Positions 45,811 through 55,653 of a stretch of 64,000 bases of DNA are shown piece after piece (within the stretch, counting starts at the first letter, position 1; the number at the start of each line of letters is the position of its first letter). Below the pieces are notes generated by a model. It ran no database searches. It was not told the DNA's origin and was given only the letters and a program-made list of their open reading frames with translations. Origin of the DNA: Tritrichomonas musculus (taxonomy: Eukaryota; Parabasalia; Tritrichomonadida; Tritrichomonadidae); assembly GCA_039105265.1 (NCBI GenBank), contig JAPFFF010000011.1, forward strand, positions 2,914,001-2,978,000, written 5' to 3'. The position numbers and the translations under genes were made by a program.

Positions 45811-47874
45811 TCAGAGGTCAACAACAATACCATCACTTCGATTATTAACAAGTTCATCAAATAAACGGAATGATTCACTTGAGCAAATTTCTTCGACAAT
45901 TTCCTCAGATTCATTTCGTGAATTAATGATTTTCGCCAAAAAACTAAAACCATCTGCAAGAAGTGGGGGATCACAATTTTTTGGTATTTGAGCTAGCATC
46001 TCAGACAAGGATATATTAAACATATCAAAATGCTTAACAAATTCTACAAAATATGAACTTTCAAAAGCCATCATGCTTAAAACATATGGCCATTCTTTGA
46101 TATTGTGCTCTAAATGCTTGAAAAGCGTTGTCCAATCTTCTCTAATTATAAGGAATTCAATATATTTCTTATTATTTGTTCTTCTTAAAACATATCCATA
46201 TTCATCAAGTCGGCCAAGTTTTAATAAGGAGTCACAGGCTCTTGATGCGTCATATATCTTATTAGTGACTAAGAAATCGCGAAGTTTTGATGGTTGGTAA
46301 ATAGCAAGACCATTTAAATAGGAATTCACGACTTCTTGAGAAGGTGGGTTTGTTTTCATATCAAATCCATTGTAGTACATATCAAGAAGATCCCAAGAAA
46401 ACATAAGCTGGGGAATAATTTCTTCTGGTTTAGCGATTTTTGGATGAGATGATAATAATTGAAGCATATTTGATGCAGATTCGCGTTTATTCGATTTAAG
46501 CGCAAAAGAGCAAAGATCAATAACTTCGTTAACGTGTGGCTCAATATGATCAATAACGCGATGCATAATAGCGCTAACTGATTCTACATTCTTGGCACGA
46601 AGATAGATCAAAAAGGCATTCCAATAATCGCCACTAGCTTCAAGAAGAGCTGCAAACTGTATGTTAGAGTTTGCATCAAATTTTCTTGTTTTTAGTAATT
46701 CAACAATTCTTTCTGACGAATGCTGGCTTTTGAGGTATTTCGGATATTCCAAAGCGAGAAGAACCCATTGATCAAACATTTCGCGTTGCCAAAGTTCATC
46801 TAATCCAAGCTCAACAAGAGATCTAGATGTTGCATTGTGTGAACTTAATTCAGATGTTAAACTATCGAGACCAAAGAATAGAGTTAGCACTTTAAAACTA
46901 TCTGCGTCATCGAATTTAGCAAGAAGAAGATCAATTAATGGGGTTTCTGCTGATATTTTATCAAATAAGACTGGAAATTCATGAATTACAAGTGTAAATT
47001 GAGAGCATGCTGCAAGGACAAACTTTCCACAACTATACATAGCTGTAATAAGAGGAACGTCAACAACATTAGACCAAAGTTGAGTTGTTAGTGAATATTT
47101 CCTAACAACTCGTTTTCTTCCTTCCTTTGCACTGAAAAGTACGATAAGTGAATCTCCTAACGCTACAAAGTCATTTGGTTGATTTGGAAGAGATATTATT
47201 TCTTTTCGAAAAATCTGATTTTTATCTATAATAAGGGGGGTAATTTCATTATTATTGAGTATAAAGAATGAATTTAAATCAGCTGAATGTCTAATCCAGC
47301 ATTGAGGAGGGCAATAAAATGAAATTGATAAAACAGGATTATCACCAGAAATAATATCAAACGACCCAGTGGTAAAAACATATGTCTTACCTTGAGAATG
47401 TTCGAGAAAAACAATTTCTTTCTCGCTCGTGAAGCAAAGCTTGCATTTATTTGTTTCCATATTCCAATAATAAGCTGCATGCTGATCAGCAACGATGAAC
47501 AACGAAGAGGATAAAATTGTACAGAATTTAGCCATTGTAAATATAGGAATTCGTTCAACTTTAAATTGATTATTAATATACAATACAACTTGAGGAGAAC
47601 CATTTGTAGCAATCATAATTGGTGATGAATACAAACGAATAGAAATTTTGGTTGATACTAGATTTTGAACTGTTCTATTTGTATCGTTTGGAATAGAATC
47701 AACCAAAATTTGAGATTTGAATAAAAAAACAGTTTTATCGGAATTACATATAGCTGTATATTCCCCAGCATTTGAAATTAATACAGGATCTCCAAAATTT
47801 GAGACAATAAATGGAAGCGCATTAATAATTGAGGAAGACATTTGTATTGTACAAATTTCACCTCTTAAGGTCAT
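45811..47874 (-). CDS. Vps41-like HOPS tethering protein
   Basis: 687 residues. The first 320 residues are strand-rich and fit a beta-propeller; the rest is an alpha-solenoid of clathrin-repeat type. The C-terminal part follows Vps41: YQPSKLRDFLVTNKIYDASRA (against the family's DRPNLLPFLRDS), LLKLGRLDEYGYVLRRTNNKK, an EDWTTLFKHLEHNIKEWPYVL block and ISLSEMLAQIPKNCDPPLLADG (against DPILLIHRIKEGMEIPNLRD). Vps41 is a Rab7-binding HOPS subunit in late endosome and lysosome fusion. The C-terminal RING of animal Vps41 is absent. Another HOPS/CORVET or coat protein with the same fold is possible. The ATG at 47874 follows AAGGTGAAAAA. Confidence 0.5.
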   Translation of the reverse strand: MTLRGEICTIQMSSSIINALPFIVSNFGDPVLISNAGEYTAICNSDKTVFLFKSQILVDSIPNDTNRTVQNLVSTKISIRLYSSPIMIATNGSPQVVLYINNQFKVERIPIFTMAKFCTILSSSLFIVADQHAAYYWNMETNKCKLCFTSEKEIVFLEHSQGKTYVFTTGSFDIISGDNPVLSISFYCPPQCWIRHSADLNSFFILNNNEITPLIIDKNQIFRKEIISLPNQPNDFVALGDSLIVLFSAKEGRKRVVRKYSLTTQLWSNVVDVPLITAMYSCGKFVLAACSQFTLVIHEFPVLFDKISAETPLIDLLLAKFDDADSFKVLTLFFGLDSLTSELSSHNATSRSLVELGLDELWQREMFDQWVLLALEYPKYLKSQHSSERIVELLKTRKFDANSNIQFAALLEASGDYWNAFLIYLRAKNVESVSAIMHRVIDHIEPHVNEVIDLCSFALKSNKRESASNMLQLLSSHPKIAKPEEIIPQLMFSWDLLDMYYNGFDMKTNPPSQEVVNSYLNGLAIYQPSKLRDFLVTNKIYDASRACDSLLKLGRLDEYGYVLRRTNNKKYIEFLIIREDWTTLFKHLEHNIKEWPYVLSMMAFESSYFVEFVKHFDMFNISLSEMLAQIPKNCDPPLLADGFSFLAKIINSRNESEEIVEEICSSESFRLFDELVNNRSDGIVVDL

Positions 47875-48512
47875 TTTTTCACCTTATTTTATAATTCATT
47901 AATTGCATTTCAAGATGATATAAAAATTTGAAAAATCGTTTTTTAAAATAAATCCGGTTGGAAGAAAACTGTTTAAATCTTATTAAGAAAAAGTATAGAT
48001 TTTTGTTCATCAGAAACATATCACTGCAAGAAAATGTTAATTTGTGAATTTGGAAGAAGAAAGAAAGGATTTGCCAAGTTTATGTGATATTTGGATGAGA
48101 AGCAGATGGTTTACACTGATTCAGGGAAGCTGAAACAATGTGTATTTATGATTTCGATACGTGCATGTTAAAAGCTCTTTTTGATAGGTTATGTTTTATT
48201 CACATAAGTAGATATGTTAAGGAAGGCTAAGTGTTAAAGCATACAACTCATCCTTAACAAGGTCCATGTTTTATTTTTTAGTGAATTATTTTGCTGTTTG
48301 CAAAAGGTATCCAAACTAGTTTCTATATTAGTGAATTATTTTATAAATATTTATATATGTTTGAAAATATTAAATTTTATCTTATAATTTCCAGTATAAA
48401 AAGATATTTAATTTTGTCAAATTTTGATTAGTTTACAAATTTTCAAAATTGAAAAAGTTTTAAAATGATTGTTATATAAAATTGAATAAAAAATCTTTTT
48501 GATTAACATTTT
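47875..48512. other. Intergenic spacer
   Basis: 638 bases. TTTCACCTTA at 47877-47886 is the promoter-side motif of the Vps41-like gene. GTTAAGGA at 48218-48225 and TCCTTAAC at 48251-48258 form a small inverted pair that recalls the TTAAGGA ends of repeat family A. No gene seen. Confidence 0.5.
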
Positions 48513-49305
48513 TTAAGGAAGTGGTAGGACCAAATATAATTTGAACTTTTTGTGTAAATATCTCCTTAAATATTTTGTTATTGTAATTCTAAAATATTTT
48601 ATTATATTGTATATTTGATATTTATTAAAATAAATCAATAATAAATGAAATACCCTATGTATATGAAAGAAAAACATCAAAATTAAAAATGACATTAAAA
48701 TGAATAGAACATCAGAACAACTATATTAATCAAAAAATAAATAGTTTTTATTAAATATATACCTGCTTGCTCACTTTTCCTATTGACCAAAATTACATAA
48801 TTTGAAAAAAATTTTTATGATCATCAATATTCTGATAAAATTTTGTTACATTTTTTTCTTAAATAGAGTTTAATTTTGGGATATTTGTAAGTTTACTATG
48901 ATATTATTTATTGCATACCTTAAAATTCAATTTTAAAGGGGCGATAAAAAAAGTGGTTTTAGCCAAATTCATAACTTTCAAATGAATAGAAGTATGCGAA
49001 TTCAGAAATGTAGCACTTGAACTATTAATATATCAAAATTAATCATTTGCTGAATATTTCCTATTGAGTATTTTTTTAATTCATTTACTTTTTTATTCAA
49101 AAATTTATACTTCAACAGGTCCAATATCAATAAATTGAATGACAGCAAATTGCCTTCTGAGATAATTTTTGAAATTATTGGTAAAATTGTATTATATATT
49201 TAAATGTTAATGCAATTTAATTGATAAAGTTTTGTGTTAATAAATATTTAATGAGATATTTTACCTACCAAAATTCGATTATATTTGGTCCTACAAAGTC
49301 CTTAA
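48513..49305 (-). mobile_element. Dispersed repeat family A, copy 2: non-autonomous element with inverted ends
   Basis: Complete copy of the repeat found truncated at 3141-3883, in the opposite orientation. Its ends are inverted repeats: TTAAGGAAGTGGTAGGACC at 48513-48531 and the complement of TTAAGGACTTTGTAGGACC at 49287-49305, both followed inward by AAATATAAT, about 28 bases with four mismatches. TTAA at both outer edges suggests a TTAA target (piggyBac-like) or a TA target inside it. The 793-bp interior has no transposase frame. Superfamily unresolved. Confidence 0.7.
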
Positions 49306-49890
49306 GGTACAAATCTAGTACGTTTAGAAACCGCAAAATTTTTTCACAAAATTTTTTATGAGAAGAAACTTTCAAAAACAAACAGCATTAAAAAGTTACA
49401 AACTGTAGAGATCTAGAAGATTTTCCAAATTTAAATTAAAGGTAAGTAGTGAAGAGTGTTCCGGATCGGGACAAGATAGAATTTCACATATGACCGCCAC
49501 ATATGACCCAGATTTGAAGGCCACATACCCATTTTCAATTGAGCTCCAGACCTTGAATTTTTGATGAAATACCATAGTTAACATACTCTTATATTTGAAT
49601 TTGCAGAAACTCGAGGAACTTCACCATCCCATAGTCCAAATTTGAGCATTTCGCTTGAAATACCAAAACTCAAATTCGATTAAACCCAAAAATAACGCGA
49701 ATCTCGAATCAATTCAATTTATGGAAATACCTATCACCAACCACCAACCAACTACTACTAGATTTTCGGCAAAGGGTTTCCAGAAGGTCCTCTCAAAACT
49801 CAACTTCGCTTGAAATGCCAAAACTCAAATTCGATTGAACCCAAAAATAACGCGATTCTCGAATCAATTCAATTTTTTATCCAGTTAGAA
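49306..49890. other. Accessory stretch with a duplicated 70-bp leader-like block
   Basis: Two near-identical 70-bp direct repeats lie at 49651-49720 and 49806-49875 (three or four differences). Each ends in AATCAATTCAATTT and is soon followed by an ATG: at 49721, a 30-codon frame (MEIPITNHQPTTTRFSAKGF...) stopping at 49811, and at 49891, the 98-residue frame. They look like duplicated promoter/leader sequence with TCAATT initiators. 49396-49584 minus has a 62-codon open frame (MLTMVFHQKFKVWSSIENG...) of unknown worth. Confidence 0.55.
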
Positions 49891-50187
49891 ATGAATTCAA
49901 CAACAGTTGCCATGCCACAACTCTCCAATGTCGAAGCTAATGGTGTCAAACTCGATTACCTCGAACGAGTCATTCTCAAGAAATACCCCAAATGGAAATC
50001 CCTCGCATTTGACTACCACAGCGATGATGATTTCATGGACGATCTCATCGATACAATATCAAATTATGAAACTGATTTGGAATCCCTTCGAGCCAAAATC
50101 ATAGATGGTGATAGCTATGATCGCAAGGAACTCGATTTGAGCAGGATTAAGATGCTATTGAAAATACTCGTCGCGCTTTCGACGTAA
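49891..50187 (+). CDS. Small orphan protein with distinct base composition
   Basis: 98 residues from the ATG at 49891. The DNA is richer in C and G than neighbouring genes, with CTC and TCC codons rare elsewhere in the window, which suggests recent arrival or a different mutational history. The product is acidic and helical (KLDYLERVILKKYPKW, then DDDFMDDLIDTISNYETDLESLRAKI). No signal peptide or membrane segment. I recognise nothing. It sits in a mobile-element island, directly after the second copy of a 70-bp repeat. Confidence 0.4.
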   Translation: MNSTTVAMPQLSNVEANGVKLDYLERVILKKYPKWKSLAFDYHSDDDFMDDLIDTISNYETDLESLRAKIIDGDSYDRKELDLSRIKMLLKILVALST

Positions 50188-50289
50188 ACGACTCAAGCTC
50201 AACCGGATTTGAGCAAGCTCAACTCCGGAATTCATATTTATTTTTGTGTTCCTACTCAATGAGAACGCTTATGGGAACACCTTTGGGAC

Positions 50290-50445
50290 ATCGCTCATGA
50301 CCTTCTATTTTTGGTTTATTTTGAAGGGTTTCTATGGTGTTCCTGTTCCTAGGTGTTCCTGGATTCAATCTCGAAATTTATAGATAAGGGACCCCTGGAC
50401 AACTGGACACTTGGACACCTAAATGTAATATACAAAAATAAACAA
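50290..50445 (+). repeat. Repeat module R, copy 1
   Basis: About 150 bases matching 51083-51238 in direct orientation at over 90 percent by eye: CGCTCATGACCTTCTATTTT, a GAAGGGTTTCTATGGTGTTC block, GTTCCTGGATTCAATC, GACCCCTGGACAACTGGACA and a terminal AATGTAATATACAAA. The terminal block recurs alone at 50682-50703. The unit lies downstream of the 98-residue frame. Confidence 0.8.
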
Positions 50446-50598
50446 GAATTACTCGAAAGTGCAGATGGTAGAATTTTAAGCTTGCTTGAGTTGAAGACGA
50501 ACCACATGAGATTTCATTATGAAAACCACTAAATATTGGGTGTAAGGGAATCTCCTTTGGAGCTTAGAGCTTGCGCATAATTCCCGCAGACCGCTTAG

Positions 50599-50682
50599 GA
50601 GAGCCATATATGGAGCCACATATGGAGCCACTTGGGAAAGATATTTTGGGGATCTGCGTATGGAGCCATATATGGAGCCACC
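50599..50682 (+). repeat. GGAGCCA(C/T)ATAT minisatellite
   Basis: Five GGAGCCA or GAGCCA units, spaced 12 bases within each of two groups (50600-50632 and 50661-50682), separated by a 28-base unrelated stretch. Confidence 0.8.
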
Positions 50683-50724
50683 TAAATGTAATATACAAAA
50701 ATATGCAGTTGAGTATTATTTTTG

Positions 50725-50958
50725 TTAGTCATCTAGAGCCGCCGATATTGTCATGTAATACAATATATCATCATCACCTCGTTTATTGTAAAACAGCCTA
50801 CGATATTTTTTGAGGAACTTGCCTGGAAACATAAAACAATGTCTTCCTTCTATCGTGGAATACTCATATACTCTCCCACGAGGAGCCTTGATTAAAACAT
50901 GATCATCGTAATCATATATTGTGCAACCGTTGAATGTATATACAGAGTCACCCTCCAT
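50725..50958 (-). CDS. Small orphan protein between two R modules
   Basis: 77 residues from the ATG at 50958. Compact, mixed alpha/beta pattern with many Tyr, Asp and Gly (GDSVYTFNGCTIYDYDDHVL, then IEGRHCFMFPGKFLKKYRRL). It reads more like a folded domain than random AT-rich frames. Base composition is higher in G+C than the surrounding genes. No family recognised. It lies between the two R modules (50290-50445, 51083-51238), as if carried by them. Confidence 0.4.
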   Translation of the reverse strand: MEGDSVYTFNGCTIYDYDDHVLIKAPRGRVYEYSTIEGRHCFMFPGKFLKKYRRLFYNKRGDDDILYYMTISAALDD

Positions 50959-51082
50959 TTTGATAAAACAAAATGTTCTCAAAAATGTGTTCTCAAGACT
51001 AATTTTCAAATAACAAAGTTAATGAGCGCAAACGAAGTGTTCCTAGATAATAGGATCACCTTTGGGAACACCTATTTGGACT

Positions 51083-51238
51083 CGCTCATGACCTTCTATT
51101 TTTGGTATATTTTGAAGGGTTTCTATGGTGTTCCTGTTCCTAAGTGTTCCTGGATTCAATCTTGAAATTTATAGATAAGGGACCCCTGGACAACTGGACA
51201 CTTGGACAACCCAAAAATGAAATATACAAATAAATTAC
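51083..51238 (+). repeat. Repeat module R, copy 2
   Basis: Second direct copy of the module at 50290-50445, offset about 791 bases. Its 3' end touches the left edge of the pogo-type transposon at 51241, so the transposon landed at or in this module. Confidence 0.8.
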
Positions 51239-51240
51239 AA

Positions 51241-53201
51241 TAATTCAATTTTAATTGAATTGATTTTGATCGTTTTGGAATAAAAATATTGATTTTTTGA
51301 GATTTGTAGCAATGGTAGAAATGTTTAATTGGGTTTAATATAATCTTAAATTTATACAAAATATAAAAATAAAAGAAAAATGAAAAATTATAATATTTTT
51401 TATGATATGATGCATCAAAATCGATCTGTGAATTTTTTTGAAAAAAACAAAATAATGGTAAAAAATTAATCATTTACAAGAAATAAAAAAATTTTTTATG
51501 AAATTATTAAAGTTGATGAGATCAGTTTATGATTTTCATTCGTTTATATTTTTTCATTTTTTATTAATGAAAGCCGTGGCACTTCCCTCGATCCAGAAGA
51601 GTCAAGAAGTATTCGGGGACAATGATGGAAAGATGGTTCATTTTTTACTGCTTTCATCAGAATTCCGTAATGCAGTGTCATTAAAAGATCAACTTATTTT
51701 TTTCAAAAAATCGGTTTCATTTGCTAAAGTAAATCAAGTTTGCCAACTCATTGGTATATCATTAAGAGTATATTATAATACTCTAAAAGATAAGGAACCT
51801 TATGATCCAAAAAGCCGTTCACCTCCCACAAATCAGCTCCTCACAAAAAGTGAAGAACAATTTTTGATTGATGAAATTGAAAAGCATCATATTGATAATG
51901 ATTGCTTAACAAGCAGTGATATTAGGGACTTAGCTGAAACAATATTTAAGCAACGTACTGGCATTGTTAAACCTTTCATGAGAGACTGGTGTCATGATTT
52001 TAAAGAAAGATATAAAGATGAGATCGAAAAAACTAATGCTCCAAGCTTAGACAATGAAAGAGCATCAATAAGCTTCGATTATGCGAATAGATATATATCA
52101 TCAATTGAAAGAATATTGCTAGATCCTCTTCCTCCCTGTTTAGTTCCGAATTTTGATGAAACAGGATTTTCCAAAAGGCCTGAAAAAGGTAAAATAAGAA
52201 AAGTGTTCATTAAAAAAGGCTGTCCAATAAAACCTTTTTGGCGCGATAATTCCGAAATACATCATGTATCTCTTGTCACAACCATTACAGCAGCATGCAC
52301 ATCATTGCGTCCATTATGCTTATCGACCAGAAAAAAGATGGATTTGGATATCGGTAACACTTTTTTTGAATCTTGGGCAAGTGATTATCAAACTCCAAAA
52401 GGTTATATGACGCAATCATCAATGCTTTTTTGGTTGAAAGAAATAGTTTCACCTTACGTTAAGTCAGTAAGAGATCAGTTAAAAACCAATGCCAAATGTG
52501 TAATAATTGCGGATGGATGAAGTGCTCATTCAAGTCCAGAAATTGACCACTTTTTGAATGAAATCGGAAATATTGAATTCATTTTTATTCCACCTCATTC
52601 ATCTCACATTAGTCAGATGTTAGATGCAACAATTTTCGGAACAATTAAAAGAAGATATTCTTCCACATCTATTCAAGATAAATATTCAAGATTCACAAAG
52701 AAACTTTTGAGAATTAAAAGAGCTTATCAATCGTCGATGAACGAAGAATTAATTCGCAGTGGGAAGCAACAGGTTTTAAACTAGAAACAAATAAGAGAAA
52801 AGTTGTAAAAATAACATTTGATGACAATTTTAAAGAATATTTACGTAAAGAAGCTTCTAAAAACCAACAAAATCAATAAATTTTTAATTTCATAACTTTT
52901 TCATTTTTTTTTTTAGTTCTACAATAAATATAATTAAAAATTTCTATCAAAATTATTTATTTCTTGTAAATGATTAATTTTTTACCATTATTTTGTTTTT
53001 TTCAAAAAAATTCACAGATCGATTTTGATGCATCATATCATAAAAAATATTATAATTTTTCATTTTTCTTTTATTTTTTATTTTGTATAAATTTAAGATT
53101 ATATTAAACCCAATTAAACATTTCTACCATTGCTACAAATCTCAAAAAATCAATATTTTTATTCCAAAACGATCAAAATCAATTCAATTAAAATTGAATT
53201 A
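51241..53201 (+). mobile_element. Pogo/Tigger-type DNA transposon with long inverted repeats
   Basis: Terminal inverted repeats of about 247 bp run 51241-51487 and 52955-53201 and are nearly identical (a few differences by eye). Both outer edges carry TA, the target duplication of the Tc1/mariner/pogo superfamily. The 1.96-kb element holds one transposase gene with two breaks. The low divergence of the arms implies a fairly recent insertion. The arms are far longer than the 20-30 bp ends of typical pogo elements. Confidence 0.85.
51498..52878 (+). pseudogene. Pogo/Tigger transposase (DDE_1, CENP-B-like), broken
   Basis: The N-terminal half has a helix-turn-helix region (FAKVNQVCQLIGISLRVYYN) and a second CENP-B-like DNA-binding part (LTKSEEQFLIDEIEKH, FMRDWCHDFKERY). 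The DDE core follows: VPNFDETGFS gives the first Asp, CVIIADG the second, and FIPPHSSHISQMLDATIFG the third, with GTIKRRY after it as in pogo transposases. A TGA at 52518-52520 directly after IIADG interrupts the frame. Near 52758 a one-base shift moves the remaining C-terminus (WEATGFKLETNKRK, FKEYLRKEASKNQQNQ) into another frame, ending at 52878. The true start may be the ATG at 51567. Not functional as it stands unless read through. Confidence 0.85.
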
Positions 53202-53506
53202 TTTTCACTTCAAAACCTACATTTTCACCCAAAACCGACGCCACTATAAATATGATTATAACTGATTTTTGCGTGTTTTCGTCAATTAAATTAGCTGTCA
53301 CGCGACTGTGGCGGGTATATATACTAATTTAGTCGAGGATGACAAAAAATGTAATTTTTGGTCGCATGGATGAATTAGGTGTTAAGCGAGGGCTGAGCGA
53401 GTGGAATGAGAGTAGCCCTCCTTTACGTTACTACTCCGATTGTTGGCTTAGGAATTAAAGGTCTGCTAGAATTCTCTGGGGGCCAAATTTTTGTTTGTTC
53501 CTATGA
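53202..53506. other. Unassigned accessory sequence, G+C-richer
   Basis: Between the pogo element and the mariner fragment. The part 53380-53480 is unusually rich in G and C for this window (GCGAGGGCTGAGCGAGTGG and GAGAGTAGCCCTCC). I tested it by eye for a tRNA or 5S rRNA pattern and found none. It may be the end of another element. Confidence 0.35.
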
Positions 53507-53811
53507 TCAGTAAAACCATGACTCGTCTCCTGTTATAATGCCATCATGAGAAACTTTTTCTGATGTGAGTACGTTTAACATTAATTGAGTTATTTCCACT
53601 CTTTTTTGTTTAATTTTAGTTGTATATACTTGTTGGTTTCCGCAGGGCCACGAAGCCGAATCGGGCTCCTTGAATTGCTGGATGAATCGGGAAGCTATTT
53701 TAACTATATAATTATGCATTATTTAGCAAAAATTGAATAAAAAAAGTATTCAAAAAGTTTTTAAAAAGTTAAAAAGTTTTCAAAAAGTGGCGTAGAAAAA
53801 TACGATTCCCC
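53507..53811 (-). mobile_element. Mariner transposon fragment
   Basis: The right end (53779-53811) is the same inverted repeat as in the element at 15115-15491. On the minus strand from 53719 an ORF-like stretch reads ASRFIQQFKEPDSAS, then KIKQKRVEITQLMLNVL and DGIITGDESWFY. The last is the mariner catalytic motif around the first Asp (ITGDESWFY). The sequence stops there, so the rest of the catalytic domain and the other end are missing. The N-terminal stretch is joined to the catalytic block by a deletion. T. vaginalis is known to carry a mariner family (Tvmar1). Confidence 0.85.
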
Positions 53812-54229
53812 AAAAAAATTAAATTCAATTTGGGGAAAAAGTTCGAGCAAATTGAGTACTAAGGTACGATAGAAAATTGAATGTAAATTTGGGAAAAAGT
53901 TCTAGAAAAAAAATCTATCCAAAATTTTTATTCTAAAAATCTTCTCATTTTTCACAGGTCTTTCATATAATTTGCTGATAAAAATGAACATATTGTTATT
54001 TATTTTCAATATTGAATAATTGGGGTTCTAAGTGCCACGATTTTTTCTCTTTAGAAATTGAATTATCTCGTCATAAAATTTTTTTCTAAGCTTTTTACCA
54101 ACAATGAAATCTAATATATACTGATTAAATATAACTAAAAAAAAAAAAAAAAAAAAACATTTAGTTTTCAAAAATTAAGTTTTGAGTGATTTAACGTACA
54201 AATAGGTAAACGTATGATCAATTTGCGAA
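53812..54229. other. Intergenic spacer
   Basis: AT-rich. AATTGGGGAAAAAGTTC-like short repeats occur at about 53826-53843 and 53889-53905. AACGTA at 54193-54198 and AAACGTATG at 54208-54216 precede the next gene. No gene seen. Confidence 0.5.
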
Positions 54230-55312
54230 ATGTCTTCTGCTATAAATCGAAGAATTGAACGTTTTCAAAGTAAGTTACAGCAGAGATTAAATTTGGCAGA
54301 TGATGAAATTGCCAGATTAAATGATTATTATTCAAGCGTTCTATCTGAGATTACAAATTCCAATGATCAACTTGACAGGTTTCGTCGCTTGTCTGAACAA
54401 AAATCGCAAAATGTTAATGGAAATTCTAAGAAAGAAATAGCTGAACATAATACTGAAATTGCATCAATGAATGCACAGCATGCCAAAGATTTAATTGAAC
54501 TCCAAGAAAAACACTCTCGAGAAATATTGAACCTACAACACGATTTTGAAGAAACTCTTAAAGAAGTTGATAGATGGGCACAGAGCTGTATTGAAGCAAA
54601 AACTTTTTCAATAGACCAGCAACTTGATCGAACTACAGTAGCTATTGATAAAACAAAGCAATCTCTATCAATGTCTTCACATGCTGCTCAAAACGATGAG
54701 GTGGTAGGAACACAACAACAATTGGAATATGAAACTGATAGAATTCGTCGTCTTGAAGAAAAGTTGAAAGAAAGAAACCAAGAACGTTTAGAAACACTAC
54801 TGGGATTGAAAACACGTTTATCTGAATGTACACAAGTTCTCGAAGAAATTGAACAGAATCATTCTAATGCAATGAGCAATTATGTTTATAAACTTGAATC
54901 AGCCGATAAAAGATATGAAGAAAGGATTCAAAAAGAAGCAGAAAAACATGAGAAGGAGTTGTTTTCATATCGAAGGCAGCTTGACAATCTTAAAAGAAAA
55001 ATTTCTTCATACCAATCTCAAATTGAGAAGTCTAATATAAAAGCAAGAGAGAAGATTGCATCAGTTGAACAGAATAGCGTGCAAATATTGACTAGCGTCC
55101 ATATTTCATCAGCAAATGCTGTAACCACAATTTCTTCAGAGACAACAGATATTACTTATGCCAATAAAAATTTAGAACAAGCAGAAATAGCTCTCGCTCA
55201 AAAAGAAAATCAGCTTTTGCAAGCAAGGACTGAAAACGAATCTTTGAAAAGAGAAATTGCAAGATTGAGACATGAAGCCTTGATTAAGGAAAGACGGGCT
55301 TCAAGACAATAA
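54230..55312 (+). CDS. Coiled-coil protein of unknown function
   Basis: 360 residues, coiled coil over nearly all its length (INRRIERFQSKLQQRLNLAD; then DLIELQEKHSREILNLQHDF and HEKELFSYRRQLDNLKRKI), with a short Ser/Thr-rich break near 285-305. It ends with a heptad block and a basic tail (LIKERRASRQ). Regular heptads without other domains fit a cytoskeletal or basal-body filament protein. No family recognised. The stop is TAAA. Confidence 0.55.
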   Translation: MSSAINRRIERFQSKLQQRLNLADDEIARLNDYYSSVLSEITNSNDQLDRFRRLSEQKSQNVNGNSKKEIAEHNTEIASMNAQHAKDLIELQEKHSREILNLQHDFEETLKEVDRWAQSCIEAKTFSIDQQLDRTTVAIDKTKQSLSMSSHAAQNDEVVGTQQQLEYETDRIRRLEEKLKERNQERLETLLGLKTRLSECTQVLEEIEQNHSNAMSNYVYKLESADKRYEERIQKEAEKHEKELFSYRRQLDNLKRKISSYQSQIEKSNIKAREKIASVEQNSVQILTSVHISSANAVTTISSETTDITYANKNLEQAEIALAQKENQLLQARTENESLKREIARLRHEALIKERRASRQ

Positions 55313-55653
55313 ATTTGTTTATATTTTTATTTTAATTTTTTGATTATTAAATATAAAAATGAAGAGTTTTGAATTTTATTTGTTAACAAAAGCCATCTCA
55401 TTTCCCAGAGTTTTTTTTTTTTTTTTCTTTTATCAATAATAATTATTTTTATCAAAGATATCTTTTTTCAAATTTTGCAAAATTTTTTAAATTTACTTCA
55501 AATATCAATGAAAAAATTAGTAAATTCACACTTATGCATTTGTTGCTTAAAATTTTTATCTAAAATTTCAGGATAAAATTGAAAAAGTTAAAATTTTATT
55601 TCACTCATGCGCGCGCTTTTTATCATTATTAGAATTTTGAATGATGTTGTGAT
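55313..55653. other. Intergenic spacer
   Basis: AT-rich with a poly-T run at about 55410-55425. CATGCGCGCGCT at 55607-55618 is an isolated GC patch close upstream of the next gene. No gene seen. Confidence 0.5.

Noticed and set aside
50571-50813. 80-codon plus-strand frame with repeated MEP/WSH units
   Set aside because: Reading of the GGAGCCA minisatellite; it overlaps the better 77-residue frame on the other strand.
53371-53480. Possible tRNA or 5S rRNA gene
   Set aside because: No T-loop GTTCGA, no cloverleaf arms of proper length and no 5S-like internal boxes could be found by eye.
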